In this document: positions 7,034 through 16,206 of the stretch, piece by piece
Layout of the letters: each line of letters starts with the position of its first letter
How positions within the stretch are numbered: the stretch's first letter is position 1
NCBI GenBank assembly: GCA_023248155.1
Contig: JAHFFE010000002.1
Coordinates: forward strand, 1-42,262
DNA length: 42,262 nt
From: Candidatus Omnitrophota bacterium
Lineage (GTDB): Bacteria; Omnitrophota; Gorgyraeia; 1-14-0-20-64-10
Direction: 5' to 3'
Program-made: the position numbers and the translations under genes
The notes under the pieces: model-generated
What the model was told of the DNA's origin: nothing
The model's database searches: none
Seen by the model: only the letters and a program-made list of their open reading frames with translations

Positions 7034-8448
7034 TGAAAAAGGTCGTTATTGTCGGCGGCGGCATTGCGGGGTTATCGACGGCCTGGTTTTTGTCCGAAGC
7101 TGCGAAAGCGCGCGGAATTCAAATCGGCATTACGCTCGTCGAGCGCGAGAACCGGCTGGGCGGGTTGATTCAAACGATCCACCGCGATGGCTGTTTGATG
7201 GAGGCAGGCCCCGATGCTTTTTTGTCGGAGAAGCCGGCCGCTGCCGACCTTTGCCGGAGCATCGGATTGGAGACGGAACTGATCCCGACGAATCCTGAAT
7301 TCCGGCGCAGCTTTTTTGTTTGGGGAAAGAAACTGCATCCGGTTCCCGAAGGATTTTATCTGCTGGCCCCGACGTCGTGGAGAGCGCTGTGGTGGACGCC
7401 GCTGTTGACCTGGCGCGGCAAACTGCGCGCAGCGATGGAGTGGGTGATTCCGGCGGACTGGTCCGGCACCGATTGCAGCGTGGCCGATTTTGTGCGGCGC
7501 AGGTTTGGAGCGGAACTGTTGGAAAGGATCGCCCAGCCGATGGTGGGCGGGATCTATACGGCCGATTTGGAAAAACTGAGCGTTCAGGCGGCGCTTCCTA
7601 AATTTTACGCGATGGAACAGCAGGCTGGGTCGGTTTGCCGCGCGCTGTTTCGCAAGGCGAAAACGGAACAAGCTGATAAAGCCAGCGGTCCACGGTACAG
7701 TTTGTTTCTTTCGCTGCGGGGCGGAATGGAGCAGTTGATTGAGCGGTTGAGCGGCGTACTCCAATGCGTTGAGTCCCTGCTCGGCAGTGGTATTGAGCGG
7801 CTGGAATTCTCGGCAGCCGGCTGGAAAGCGACGCTGGCGGATCAACGAACGATTAATGCCGACGCGGTTTGTCTGGCAATTCCGGCGAATGCCGCCGCTG
7901 TTCTTGTCCGGCCGTTTTCCGCCGATTTGGCCGGTCTGCTGGCCGGTATTCCATATGAGTCGGTGGTGACGATGAATCTGGTTTACCGCAAAGAAGATGT
8001 TCCGGCCAAATTAAACGGGCTTGGTTTCGTGGTGCCGGTGGCGGAGGGGAACGATCTGGTCGGCTGTTCCTTTTCCAGCATGAAATTTGAAGGGCGCGCT
8101 CCGCAGGAACAGTATTTGCTGCGGGCATTCATCGGCGGCGCATTCGATCCGAAAGCGGCGGAGCGCGGCGATGCCGATTTGAGCCGATCCGTGAAGCGGT
8201 GGCTCCAGAAATTGCTGGGGATTACCGCTGAACCGCAGCAGATTACCATTCATCGATTGCGGGGGAGTATGCCACAATATACGGTAGGTCATCGTGAGCG
8301 TGTCGAAAAGATCAAGCGGGAACAGGCGAAAATTCCGGGTTTTTTTCTAACCGGAAATTCATACGATGGCGTCGGAATTCCCGATACGATTGAGCATGCG
8401 CGGAAAACCGCACAGCAGATCATGGAATATTTGGAAAAAGCGGCGTGA
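7033..8448 (+). CDS. hemY: Protoporphyrinogen/coproporphyrinogen oxidase, HemY type
   Basis: This FAD-dependent, oxygen-using oxidase aromatizes a porphyrinogen to the porphyrin. The N-terminal dinucleotide-binding motif VVIVGGGIAGLSTAWF is followed by RLGGLIQT and EAGPDAFL. The family segment PMVGGIYTADLEKLSVQAALP and the C-terminal NSYDGVGIPD flavin-binding motif are also present, and 471 residues is normal. HemY-type enzymes act either on protoporphyrinogen IX or, in the coproporphyrin-dependent route, on coproporphyrinogen III (then called CgoX). The sequence alone does not decide, but the neighbouring ferrochelatase leans towards the second (see findings). It is coupled to hemE (TAATG) and hemH (GTGA). 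Confidence 0.93.
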   Translation: MKKVVIVGGGIAGLSTAWFLSEAAKARGIQIGITLVERENRLGGLIQTIHRDGCLMEAGPDAFLSEKPAAADLCRSIGLETELIPTNPEFRRSFFVWGKKLHPVPEGFYLLAPTSWRALWWTPLLTWRGKLRAAMEWVIPADWSGTDCSVADFVRRRFGAELLERIAQPMVGGIYTADLEKLSVQAALPKFYAMEQQAGSVCRALFRKAKTEQADKASGPRYSLFLSLRGGMEQLIERLSGVLQCVESLLGSGIERLEFSAAGWKATLADQRTINADAVCLAIPANAAAVLVRPFSADLAGLLAGIPYESVVTMNLVYRKEDVPAKLNGLGFVVPVAEGNDLVGCSFSSMKFEGRAPQEQYLLRAFIGGAFDPKAAERGDADLSRSVKRWLQKLLGITAEPQQITIHRLRGSMPQYTVGHRERVEKIKREQAKIPGFFLTGNSYDGVGIPDTIEHARKTAQQIMEYLEKAA

Positions 8449-9371
8449 CATTCGATCATTTGCTGGTGATCGGGTTCGGCGGACCGACGAAACCCGATGA
8501 AATTATGCCGTTTTTGCGGCGCGTGGTGGAAGGAACCCGCGTACCGGAAGAACGACTGAAGGTAGTAGAGCATCATTATCAGGAAACGGGCGGTTTTTCA
8601 CCGTATAACGCCTGCGCGCAGCGGTTGTTGGATGCGCTGAAAACAGCATTGGATGCGCGGGGGCTGGCGGTTCCGGCGTTTATCGGCATGAAGAACTGGC
8701 ACCCGCTGTTGGAAGAAACGCTGGCGCAGATTAAATCGGCCGGATACCGGCGCGGATTGGCATTGGTCTTGGCGCCGCACCGCTGCGACGCCAGTTTCGG
8801 GAAATATCAACGGGCGGTAGAATCGGCCCGGCAAATGGTTGGCGCGGCGGAATTGATCTCGTACGACTATATCGGCCCATGGTTTGATCAGCCGGGGTTC
8901 ATTGAAGCGCAGGCCGACCAGGTGCGCGCGGTCTGGGATCCGGCGACTGACCCGAGACTGATTAAAACGGGGCTGTTATTTTCGGCGCATTCCATTCCGC
9001 AGGAAATGGCGCGGCACTCGGACTACGAACTGGAGATTGCCGTTTCGGCAACCGGCGTGGCCACTGCGCTCGGTGTTCCGGAATGGAAACAGGTTTATCA
9101 GTCGCGCAGCGGCTCTCCGTCGCAGCCGTGGCTGGAGCCGGATATTCTGCGGGTGCTGGAAGAAATGTCGTCTCACGGAAAAAAACGGGTCGTCGTGGTT
9201 CCGGTCGGATTCTTATTCAACCATACCGAAGTAATGTATGATTTGGATATCGAAGCAAAACAAAAAGCCAACGCGCTGGGTCTGGATTTTCGGCGGGCTT
9301 CTACGGTGATGGACAACCCGCGGTTTGTGCAGATGCTGGCGGATCAGGTGGAGAAGCGATGGAGAACGTAA
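8445..9371 (+). CDS. hemH: Ferrochelatase (coproporphyrin-type features)
   Basis: The product inserts Fe(II) into a porphyrin. The catalytic His lies in SAHSIPQEM, and the second conserved region reads [16 protein letters not shown], with the His and Glu kept but Asn where many members have Asp or Glu before the His. [16 protein letters not shown] and ALVLAPH resemble the Gram-positive/actinobacterial coproporphyrin ferrochelatases (CpfC) more than the proteobacterial enzymes, from memory of the family. Translation starts at a GTG that overlaps the hemY stop. purC starts inside its 3' end. If it is a CpfC, a coproheme decarboxylase (ChdC/HemQ) must be encoded elsewhere. Confidence 0.93.
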   Translation: MTFDHLLVIGFGGPTKPDEIMPFLRRVVEGTRVPEERLKVVEHHYQETGGFSPYNACAQRLLDALKTALDARGLAVPAFIGMKNWHPLLEETLAQIKSAGYRRGLALVLAPHRCDASFGKYQRAVESARQMVGAAELISYDYIGPWFDQPGFIEAQADQVRAVWDPATDPRLIKTGLLFSAHSIPQEMARHSDYELEIAVSATGVATALGVPEWKQVYQSRSGSPSQPWLEPDILRVLEEMSSHGKKRVVVVPVGFLFNHTEVMYDLDIEAKQKANALGLDFRRASTVMDNPRFVQMLADQVEKRWRT

Positions 9372-10279
9372 AAACAATGAACCCCGTAGTGCTGCAAACT
9401 GAAATTAAGGAAGCGAAATTATTCCGCCGCGGAAAGGTGCGCGATGTCTACGATCTGGGCGAGCATCTGCTGATCGTCGCGACCGACCGGATTTCGGCGT
9501 TTGACGTGATTATTCCGACCGGCATCCCCAGCAAGGGCGCCGTGCTGACGGCGCTGTCGGCGTTCTGGTTCGATAAAATTGGATCGCTGATCCCATCCCA
9601 TTTTATTTCCTGCGATATTGACGATATTCTGGCCCGTTACCCGCAATTAAAACCGCATCGCGCATCGTTGGCCGGCCGCTCGATGCTGGTTAAGAAGGGG
9701 AATGTGGTTCCGATCGAATGCGTGGTGCGCGGCTATCTGTCCGGCTCGGGCTGGAAGGAATATCAGAAGAACGGGGCCGTCTGCGGTGTAAAACTGCCGG
9801 CCGGATTGCGTGAATCGGAACAGCTGCCGGAACCGATTTTTACGCCGGCCACGAAAGAAGAAACCGGCCACGACATCAACATCAGCGAGGCGGAAATGGC
9901 CGCGCGCGTGGGCGCCGAGTTGACGCGCAAACTGCGCGAAGCCAGCATCGCGATCTATTCGCTGGCGCGTGATTTCGCGCGCACGAAGGGAATTATTATC
10001 GCCGATACGAAATTTGAATTCGGCATCGCCGACGGCAAGCCGATGCTGATTGATGAGGTATTGACGCCCGACTCGTCCCGCTTCTGGCCGATCGAGGGCT
10101 ATGCGCCGGGCGGAGCGCCGCCCAGTTTCGACAAGCAGTTCGTGCGCGATTATCTGGAATCAATCCACTGGGACAAGAACCCGCCCGCGCCCGAATTGCC
10201 TGAGGCGATTGTCAAAAAAACGAGCGAGAAATATCTGGAAGCACTTAAAAAATTATCCGGTAAAGGTCTCGAAGGATAG
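9359..10279 (+). CDS. purC: SAICAR synthase (phosphoribosylaminoimidazole-succinocarboxamide synthase)
   Basis: PurC joins CAIR and aspartate using ATP in purine synthesis. The N-terminal [23 protein letters not shown] and the segments [16 protein letters not shown] and TPDSSRFWP are characteristic. At 306 residues it belongs to the long form, like yeast Ade1, rather than the roughly 240-residue E. coli form. The ATG at 9359 lies within the hemH 3' end and has GGAG about 5 nt upstream. ATG 9377 (MNPVV) is an alternative start, with its own GGAGA. purE follows after 13 nt. Confidence 0.96.
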   Translation: MENVKTMNPVVLQTEIKEAKLFRRGKVRDVYDLGEHLLIVATDRISAFDVIIPTGIPSKGAVLTALSAFWFDKIGSLIPSHFISCDIDDILARYPQLKPHRASLAGRSMLVKKGNVVPIECVVRGYLSGSGWKEYQKNGAVCGVKLPAGLRESEQLPEPIFTPATKEETGHDINISEAEMAARVGAELTRKLREASIAIYSLARDFARTKGIIIADTKFEFGIADGKPMLIDEVLTPDSSRFWPIEGYAPGGAPPSFDKQFVRDYLESIHWDKNPPAPELPEAIVKKTSEKYLEALKKLSGKGLEG

Positions 10280-10292
10280 GAGAATTTCAACG

Positions 10293-10790
10293 ATGAGTAA
10301 AATTTGTGTTGGGATTTTGATGGGAAGCGCCTCCGATTGGAGCAAAATGGAGAAAGCGGCCGAAGTGCTTAAAGAGTTTGGCGTAGAATTTGAAATGAAA
10401 GTGCTTTCAGCGCATCGCCTGCCCGATAAGGTGGGCGATTACGCGCGCGAGGCCGAGGGCCGCGGTCTGAAGATATTGATCGCCGGCGCCGGCGTTGCCG
10501 CGCATTTGGCCGGCGCGCTGGCCGCGCATCAGACGCTGCCGGTGATTGGAGTCCCCTTAAGCGGCGGCGCGCTCAACGGCGTGGACGCATTGTACGCGAC
10601 AGTGCAGATGCCCAAAGGCGTTCCCGTGGCGACAGTGGCTGTGGATGGCGCCGCCAATGCCGGATTTCTGGCTGTGCAGATATTGGCGCTTTCCGACGAG
10701 CCGCTCCGCAAAAAATTGAAAGCATACAAGGCGGCCGAACGGACAAAGCTGGAAGCGGCTTCCGCCCAGCCCCCGAAAGGAAACAGTTAG
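10293..10790 (+). CDS. purE: N5-carboxyaminoimidazole ribonucleotide mutase
   Basis: PurE class I converts N5-CAIR to CAIR, the substrate of the PurC step encoded just upstream. The 165-residue protein shows the family motifs MGSASDW near the N-terminus, VLSAHRLPD and [15 protein letters not shown]. The tracked ORF begins far upstream inside purC. The real start is ATG 10293, which has AGGAGA about 10 nt before it and gives [12 protein letters not shown]. No purK is next to it; it would have to be elsewhere for the N5-CAIR route. The alpha-glucan phosphorylase gene starts 3 nt after the stop. Confidence 0.96.
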   Translation: MSKICVGILMGSASDWSKMEKAAEVLKEFGVEFEMKVLSAHRLPDKVGDYAREAEGRGLKILIAGAGVAAHLAGALAAHQTLPVIGVPLSGGALNGVDALYATVQMPKGVPVATVAVDGAANAGFLAVQILALSDEPLRKKLKAYKAAERTKLEAASAQPPKGNS

Positions 10791-10793
10791 CCG

Positions 10794-12479
10794 ATGCCTG
10801 GTATTCACCGGAGTATTGCCTATTTTTCGATGGAAATAGCCGTTGAGCCGGCGATGCCCACCTACAGCGGCGGTCTGGGTGTTTTGGCCGGCGACACGAT
10901 CCGTACCGCCGTCGATATGAATGTTCCGATGGTGGCCGTGACGCTACTGCATCGCAAAGGTTACTTTACGCAGAAAATCGACGCGTCGGGGTGGCAGCAG
11001 GAGGAACCGGTCGAATGGCAGGCGGAAAAATTCCTGCAGGAATTGCCGCAGCGCGCTTCGGTTGAACTGGAAGGGCGTTTCATTTATCTGCGTGCCTGGC
11101 GCTACCGGATCCGATCGGCCGGAGGTTTTTCAGTGCCCGTTTATTTTTTGGATACCGATATCCCGGAGAATTCGCCCGAAGACCGCGCGCTGACACACTA
11201 CCTTTACGGCGGCGACAACCATTACCGTCTTTGTCAGGAAGCGGTGTTCGGCATCGGCGGCGTCCGCATGCTGCACCTGCTCGGGTATGAAGGGATTAAA
11301 CGCTATCATATGAATGAGGGGCACGCCGCGCTGCTGACGCTCGACCTGCTGGCCAGCGAAGCCCGCAAGGCGGAACGGTCCGCATTCACGCAGGAAGATG
11401 TCAATAATGTCCGCTGGAAATGCGTGTTCACGACCCATACGCCGATTTCGGCCGGACATGACCGGTTTCCGGCAGACCTGGTAGAGCGCGTACTGCGCTA
11501 CCCTGAAATCAAGACGATGCCCGAACTGTTTTTTGTCGACGGGAAGCTTGATATGACGCACATGGCGATGAGCCTGAGCAATTATGTCAACGGCGTGGCC
11601 AAAAAACATGGCGAGGTTTCTTCACAGATGTTTTCGCGGCCGATTGATTCGATTACCAACGGCGTGCATTTACCCACCTGGACGTCGCCGCCGATGCAAA
11701 AACTGTTCGACAAATATATTCCGGACTGGCGGAAAGATAATCTCGGTCTGCGGAATGCGCTGACGATACCCAAAGAAGAATTATGGCGCACGCACCAGGA
11801 AGCCAAACAACTGTTGTTCGACCGCATTCAGGCTGAAACGGCTGTTTCAATGAATCCCGATACGCTTACGATCGGATTCGCGCGGCGCGCGACCGGTTAC
11901 AAACGGGCCTGGCTTCTGCTGAATGATCCGGCGCGGCTCAAAGCGATGGCGGCCCGGCATGGCGGTCTTCAGATTGTTTACGGCGGGAAAGCGCATCCGC
12001 ATGACGAGGAAGGCAAACAGATCATCCAGAAAATCATTCAGTCGGCCGGTACGCTGGCCCCGGAAGTTAAAATTGTTTACCTGCCGAATTACGGGATGGA
12101 GCTCAGAAAATTGATTACGTCCGGCGTCGACCTTTGGCTGATTACGCCGCAGCCGCCGCTGGAGGCATCGGGAACCAGCGGCATGAAAGCCGCGATCAAC
12201 GGCGTTCCGTCGCTGAGCATTCTTGACGGCTGGTGGATAGAAGGACATTTGGAAGGGACCACCGGATGGTCGATCGGCGAGCCGGAAACACCGGGTGACC
12301 GGACGCAGGCCGATCTGCAGTCGCTGTACGGCAAGCTCGACGAAACGATTCTGCCGCTGTTTTATAATGACCGACCTGCTTTCGTTGAGGTGATGCGTCA
12401 TGCGATTGCGCTGAACGGCTCTTTTTTTAATACGCAGCGGATGATGTACGAATATGTGCTCAAGGCTTATTTCCGATAA
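10794..12479 (+). CDS. glgP: Alpha-glucan (glycogen/maltodextrin) phosphorylase, short GT35 form
   Basis: This cytosolic PLP enzyme releases glucose 1-phosphate from alpha-1,4-glucans. The PLP lysine motif EASGTSGMKAAING places the cofactor Lys at about residue 465. The N-terminal SMEIAVEPAMPTYSGGLGVLAGD and the TTHTPISAGHDRF segment are typical of the short, about 550-600-residue phosphorylases that lack the long regulatory N-terminal extension of the E. coli and animal enzymes. It follows purE by 3 nt, so it appears to share the transcript. Together with otsA/otsB further on it suggests stored glucan and trehalose metabolism. Confidence 0.93.
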   Translation: MPGIHRSIAYFSMEIAVEPAMPTYSGGLGVLAGDTIRTAVDMNVPMVAVTLLHRKGYFTQKIDASGWQQEEPVEWQAEKFLQELPQRASVELEGRFIYLRAWRYRIRSAGGFSVPVYFLDTDIPENSPEDRALTHYLYGGDNHYRLCQEAVFGIGGVRMLHLLGYEGIKRYHMNEGHAALLTLDLLASEARKAERSAFTQEDVNNVRWKCVFTTHTPISAGHDRFPADLVERVLRYPEIKTMPELFFVDGKLDMTHMAMSLSNYVNGVAKKHGEVSSQMFSRPIDSITNGVHLPTWTSPPMQKLFDKYIPDWRKDNLGLRNALTIPKEELWRTHQEAKQLLFDRIQAETAVSMNPDTLTIGFARRATGYKRAWLLLNDPARLKAMAARHGGLQIVYGGKAHPHDEEGKQIIQKIIQSAGTLAPEVKIVYLPNYGMELRKLITSGVDLWLITPQPPLEASGTSGMKAAINGVPSLSILDGWWIEGHLEGTTGWSIGEPETPGDRTQADLQSLYGKLDETILPLFYNDRPAFVEVMRHAIALNGSFFNTQRMMYEYVLKAYFR

Positions 12480-12481
12480 GC

Positions 12482-13135
12482 GTGAAAAAGAAGCTCATTA
12501 TTTACGATCTGGACGGAACGCTGGTCGACACGCGCGAAGATATTGCCCTGTCGGCCAATTTTATGCGCGGCCAGCTGGGCCTGCCGCAACTTCCGGCTGA
12601 GACGGTCTGCGCCTACGTTGGGCTGGGCCTGGCGCGGCTGGTGGAAAGTTCCCTGCAGAGCTCAGATCCGGAACTGCTTGAGCAGGGAGCCCGGATTTAC
12701 CGCGCGCATTACGCCGAACATTTATTGGACAAGTCGCGGCTTTATCCGGATGTGATCGAACTGCTCGATTATTTTCAGGACCGCGCGCAGGTGGTGATTA
12801 CGAACAAGCCGGAGCCCTATTCGTCGCGCATTTTAAAAGAACTCGGAGTGTCCGGCCGTTTTCTGGATATTGTCGCCGGGGATGAGGTCTATCCGAAAAA
12901 ACCGTCGCCGGAATCGACGCGCGCGATGATGCATCGCTTCTCGGCGGTTCCCGGCGAAGCGATTTTTATCGGCGATAGTCCGGTGGATGTGCAGACGGGG
13001 TTGGCCGCCGGCATTGAAATCGTCGGCGTGGCGCAGGGATTTGTCCCAAAAGAAGAATTGGAAAAAGCGGGGCCCCATTATCTGGTAGACCATTTTAAGG
13101 AGCTGCTGCGCATTGCGAAAAAAAACGGCTGGTAA
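12482..13135 (+). CDS. HAD-superfamily phosphatase, phosphoglycolate-phosphatase-like
   Basis: The 217-residue protein has the HAD motifs in order: motif I YDLDGTLVD at residues 8-16, motif II VVITNKP near residue 105, a motif III Lys in the VYPKKPSPE segment and motif IV FIGDSPVDV. The alpha-helical cap after motif I fits the Gph/PgmB group. Phosphoglycolate phosphatase is the likeliest role; a beta-phosphoglucomutase or pyrophosphatase activity is possible and the sequence does not settle it. The start is a GTG two bases after the glgP stop. Its last 23 nt overlap the LOG-family gene. Confidence 0.85.
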   Translation: MKKKLIIYDLDGTLVDTREDIALSANFMRGQLGLPQLPAETVCAYVGLGLARLVESSLQSSDPELLEQGARIYRAHYAEHLLDKSRLYPDVIELLDYFQDRAQVVITNKPEPYSSRILKELGVSGRFLDIVAGDEVYPKKPSPESTRAMMHRFSAVPGEAIFIGDSPVDVQTGLAAGIEIVGVAQGFVPKEELEKAGPHYLVDHFKELLRIAKKNGW

Positions 13136-14177
13136 TCCAAAAACACCGCGCTTTTATACCACGCAAACACCGGTGGTTGATGCCCAGATTAAAAAGATCG
13201 CCGCGATATTTTCCGATCCGCAACAGCAGAAGCTGATCGCCGAAATGATGACCTCGGCCTACCGGTTCGGGCAGGACAATGCCTCGATGATCGACATGAA
13301 GATCGTCAACAACGCTGTCAAGGAACTTCGTTACGCATTCCACAAATTTCAGCCGTACCGGCATTTGCGCAAGGTGGTGGTGTTCGGTTCTGCGCGCACG
13401 CCGCCGGGACGCCCGTCCTATGAGGCGGCCAAGCGTTTCGGCCGGCAGATGGCGAGGGCCGACTGGATGGTGATCACGGGTGCTGCCAGCGGCATTATGC
13501 GCGCCGGACACGAGGGAGCCGGCCGGCAGGCCAGCTTCGGCGTCAATATCCGGCTTCCATTCGAACAGGGATCGAACCCGGTCATTGCGCTCGACGACAA
13601 GCTGATCACCTGCAAATATTTTTTCACGCGCAAATTGTTATTCCTCAAGGAATCGCACGCGACGGCGCTGTTTGCCGGCGGGTTTGGCACACTGGACGAG
13701 GGATTTGAATGCCTGACGCTGGTACAGACCGGCAAGGCCGATCCGCGCCCGATCGTTTTTGTCGATAATCCCGATGGAAAATTCTGGAAGCCGTTGATCA
13801 AGTTTTTTGACGAGCGGTTGATCCGGGAGGGCATGGTTTCTCCGTCCGATCAGGCGCTTTACCGCGTGGTCCGCTCGCCCGAGGAAGCCGCCGAATTCGT
13901 GACCGGTTTTTACCGCATCTATCATTCCATGCGCTATGTGGGCGAGCGTCTGGTGTTGCGCCTTTACTCAGCGCTTCCGGCCGCGGCGGTCAAGATGCTT
14001 TCAAGAGAATTCAAAGACGTTCTTCTTCCGAGAGGGGAAATCGTTCAGAGCGAGGCGCTCGACGAGGAGCAGGATGAAGCGGAACTGTCTGATTTGCCGC
14101 GCCTGGTGCTGCCGTTTGACCGCAGGACCTACGGCCGCCTTTACCAATTAATTTACCGGATCAATGCGCTGGGTTAA
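13113..14177 (+). CDS. LOG-family (lysine-decarboxylase-like fold) nucleotide 5'-monophosphate nucleosidase homologue
   Basis: The Rossmann-like core (residues 85-270) carries VVVFGSARTPPG, TGAASGIMRAGHEGA and AGGFGTLDEGFE, corresponding to the family PGGxGTxxE signature with Ala in place of the first Pro. Related proteins remove the base from nucleoside monophosphates (cytokinin-activating LOG, PpnN); the substrate here is unknown. N- and C-terminal extensions of about 85 residues each make it larger than the roughly 190-residue plant-type LOG. The start is TTG 13113, supported by AAGGAG 10 nt upstream, and overlaps the HAD gene by 23 nt. The glutathione peroxidase gene overlaps its 3' end by 14 nt. 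Confidence 0.82.
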   Translation: MRKKTAGNPKTPRFYTTQTPVVDAQIKKIAAIFSDPQQQKLIAEMMTSAYRFGQDNASMIDMKIVNNAVKELRYAFHKFQPYRHLRKVVVFGSARTPPGRPSYEAAKRFGRQMARADWMVITGAASGIMRAGHEGAGRQASFGVNIRLPFEQGSNPVIALDDKLITCKYFFTRKLLFLKESHATALFAGGFGTLDEGFECLTLVQTGKADPRPIVFVDNPDGKFWKPLIKFFDERLIREGMVSPSDQALYRVVRSPEEAAEFVTGFYRIYHSMRYVGERLVLRLYSALPAAAVKMLSREFKDVLLPRGEIVQSEALDEEQDEAELSDLPRLVLPFDRRTYGRLYQLIYRINALG

Positions 14178-14721
14178 ATTTTCTAAAATCGCCGCTTTTT
14201 TCGTCTGTGCGGTACTTATAGGAGCTTCTGCCATGGCCAGCGAAACGCTGTACGGTTTTACGATGAAAACAATCGACGGGAAAGAGCAGTCCCTGGCCGA
14301 TTACAAAGGCAAGGTCATTTTAATCGTGAATGTCGCTTCGCGCTGCGGCTTCACGCCGCAGTACAAAGGGCTCGAGGCGCTCTATCAGAAATACAAAGAC
14401 CGCGGTTTGGTGGTGCTGGGGTTTCCGGCCAATAACTTCGGCGGGCAGGAGCCCGGCAGCAACGAACAGATTCAGCAGTTTTGTTCGCTCAATTACGGAG
14501 TGACTTTTCCGATGTTCGCGAAAATCAGCGTGAAAGGGGCCGACATCCACCCGTTGTACAAATACCTCACCGAGTCTTCCGAAGCTCCCGGCGCGATCGC
14601 TTGGAATTTCAATAAATTTTTGGTGGACCGGACCGGACGAGCGGTGGTTCATTGGGGTTCGATGACCGCTCCGGATTCCAAAGAACTAAATCAGAAAGTG
14701 GAAACTGTTTTATCGTCGTGA
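14164..14721 (+). CDS. Exported glutathione peroxidase (Cys type)
   Basis: This thioredoxin-fold peroxidase reduces hydroperoxides with thiols, often thioredoxin in the bacterial Cys enzymes. The active-site Cys is in NVASRCGFTPQY, the Gln in FGGQEPGS and the Trp in AWNFNKFLVD, completing the usual catalytic set. An N-terminal hydrophobic stretch ending at AMAS looks like a Sec signal peptide, so it probably works in the periplasm, unlike most BtuE-type cytosolic homologues. ATG 14164 overlaps the LOG gene; the next gene begins at a GTG overlapping its stop. Confidence 0.9.
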   Translation: MRWVKFSKIAAFFVCAVLIGASAMASETLYGFTMKTIDGKEQSLADYKGKVILIVNVASRCGFTPQYKGLEALYQKYKDRGLVVLGFPANNFGGQEPGSNEQIQQFCSLNYGVTFPMFAKISVKGADIHPLYKYLTESSEAPGAIAWNFNKFLVDRTGRAVVHWGSMTAPDSKELNQKVETVLSS

Positions 14722-15551
14722 ATGATATTGAGCAATGGTGTGGCCGATTACAGCCGCCGTTTTCTCAATGGGACCCCGCGCTTCTGGGTTCTGAATTTAT
14801 TTTTGAACGGGCGGCCACCCGGCGGATCTGGCGCGCGGCCGGTTACCGGCATGGCATTGCCGCTTATCTGAATTTCTTTCTTCTGCGGGAAATCATCCTG
14901 ACGCATGACGCGGCCCGCCCGTCCCGCTTTTTTTCGCTCTACGCGATGGCGCATGCCTCCTATAAAACATTTCAGTTTATGCAGGAGATGACTCATTCCG
15001 GTTTTAAAGCTACCGGCGGGATTGCCAATGAAACGGTGCGCGCCTGGATCCGCCGCGTGGATGAACAGCACAGCCAGCTGGAGATTCCGGAGTGGGTCAT
15101 GACCTACATTGGATTTAATCTGCTGGAAATGGCCGAGAAAGAGGCGGGCGTTTCAGAGCCCAGGGAAAAACAACTGCATTTGACCTACATGAGCAAAGCG
15201 TACCGGCTGATGGGGATCGCGTTTTCGGACGATCGCGATTTAATGGAACGGTTTTCACGGGAGGTTGAGCAACAGCATGCCGGAGATTCCCCCAATTTGC
15301 GCAGGCATCTGAAACAGTTTCTTTTACTGGGTGAGGTGGTCGGCGTTTCGTCCTCGTACGAAAAAATCGCGCCGCTGCTTCCCGATAAAACGCGCGAAGT
15401 TTTTCGGACTATTTATCCGGAGGTCCGGCCGGGGTTTCTGCCGCGCTGCGCGGCCCGCACGGCCTGTTTCCTGCTGACGGCGGCGGGAAGTTTCTGGCGA
15501 TTCTCGAAATTCGGGTTCAGCCGGCCGACTTCGGAAAATCTCGCTCAATAA
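14718..15551 (+). CDS. MpaB/DUF2236-like putative oxygenase
   Basis: The 277-residue protein is not a strong match to anything I can name. Its pattern of an internal helix with VDEQHSQLEIPEWVMTYIGF, then YRLMGIAF and a following acidic helix, resembles the MpaB/rubber-oxygenase (DUF2236) family, in which conserved His residues bind a b-type heme. The assignment is tentative. GTG 14718 is chosen because it overlaps the glutathione peroxidase stop (GTGA); the tracked start at 14652 lies inside that gene. The 3' end overlaps the convergent GDSL gene by 35 nt, and it is the last gene of the plus-strand run. Confidence 0.5.
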   Translation: MNDIEQWCGRLQPPFSQWDPALLGSEFIFERAATRRIWRAAGYRHGIAAYLNFFLLREIILTHDAARPSRFFSLYAMAHASYKTFQFMQEMTHSGFKATGGIANETVRAWIRRVDEQHSQLEIPEWVMTYIGFNLLEMAEKEAGVSEPREKQLHLTYMSKAYRLMGIAFSDDRDLMERFSREVEQQHAGDSPNLRRHLKQFLLLGEVVGVSSSYEKIAPLLPDKTREVFRTIYPEVRPGFLPRCAARTACFLLTAAGSFWRFSKFGFSRPTSENLAQ

Positions 15552-16206
15552 CTGCAGTCAGCGCTTCGCCCATTTTCCGGTAGCCGGTAATATCGGGATG
15601 AAGTCCGTCGGGCGTCGAAACCAGCGTGCCCGGCCGGTCCGGATTTTCAACTGCCTCGAACAGGTCGCAGAACGAAATACCGTTGCTGGTGCTGTAGGAA
15701 GCGATCCATTCGTTGACCTGGCGCATGCGCGTTTCCACCTCGGCCGACATCCGGTTGTAGGGAATAATCGTACAGGCAACCACGCGAATCTGTGCCGCGG
15801 CCGCGCGCGCGTAAATCGCTTTCAGATTTTTAATCACGGTTTCCGGGCGGTAGCCCTGATACAGATCGTTGACTCCGGCCAATACCACGACGATCTGCGG
15901 GTGATGTTTCAGAACGCTGGAATCAAACCGCGCCAGAATCTCGTCGCTGCGCTGGCCGTTGATGCCCTGGTTGATCACGGTCCATTCGGGGTGGGCCTGC
16001 ATCATCCAGTAGGCGTACTGGCTTTCGGGGTTGCCGGAACCGTCCGGAGGAGCTTCCAGAGGGGATTGAAATTGAGGTGTTCCGGCCGTCGTGGAATCTC
16101 CCAAAGCGACAATGGTCAGCGCCGGCTTGGCGTCGGAAATTTTCGTCAGGCAAACCAGCATAATTACCGCGATCGTCCTAAGCATGTTCTGTCGCAGGCG
16201 CGTCAT
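15517..16206 (-). CDS. SGNH/GDSL-family hydrolase, exported
   Basis: The product is a 229-residue esterase/lipase-like hydrolase with the four SGNH blocks: VALGDSTTAG (nucleophile Ser), the Gly-containing NQGINGQRS, VLAGVNDLY (Asn) and the C-terminal DGLHPDITG (Asp and His). A hydrophobic N-terminus suggests a Sec signal; the second Met (MLRTIAVI) is an equally good start. Substrates of such enzymes range from lipids to acetylated sugars and cannot be told here. The ATG overlaps the RND stop (ATGA), so it is co-translated with the pump. Its 3' end is convergent with and overlaps the MpaB-like gene. Confidence 0.88.
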   Translation of the reverse strand: MTRLRQNMLRTIAVIMLVCLTKISDAKPALTIVALGDSTTAGTPQFQSPLEAPPDGSGNPESQYAYWMMQAHPEWTVINQGINGQRSDEILARFDSSVLKHHPQIVVVLAGVNDLYQGYRPETVIKNLKAIYARAAAAQIRVVACTIIPYNRMSAEVETRMRQVNEWIASYSTSNGISFCDLFEAVENPDRPGTLVSTPDGLHPDITGYRKMGEALTAVIERDFPKSAG

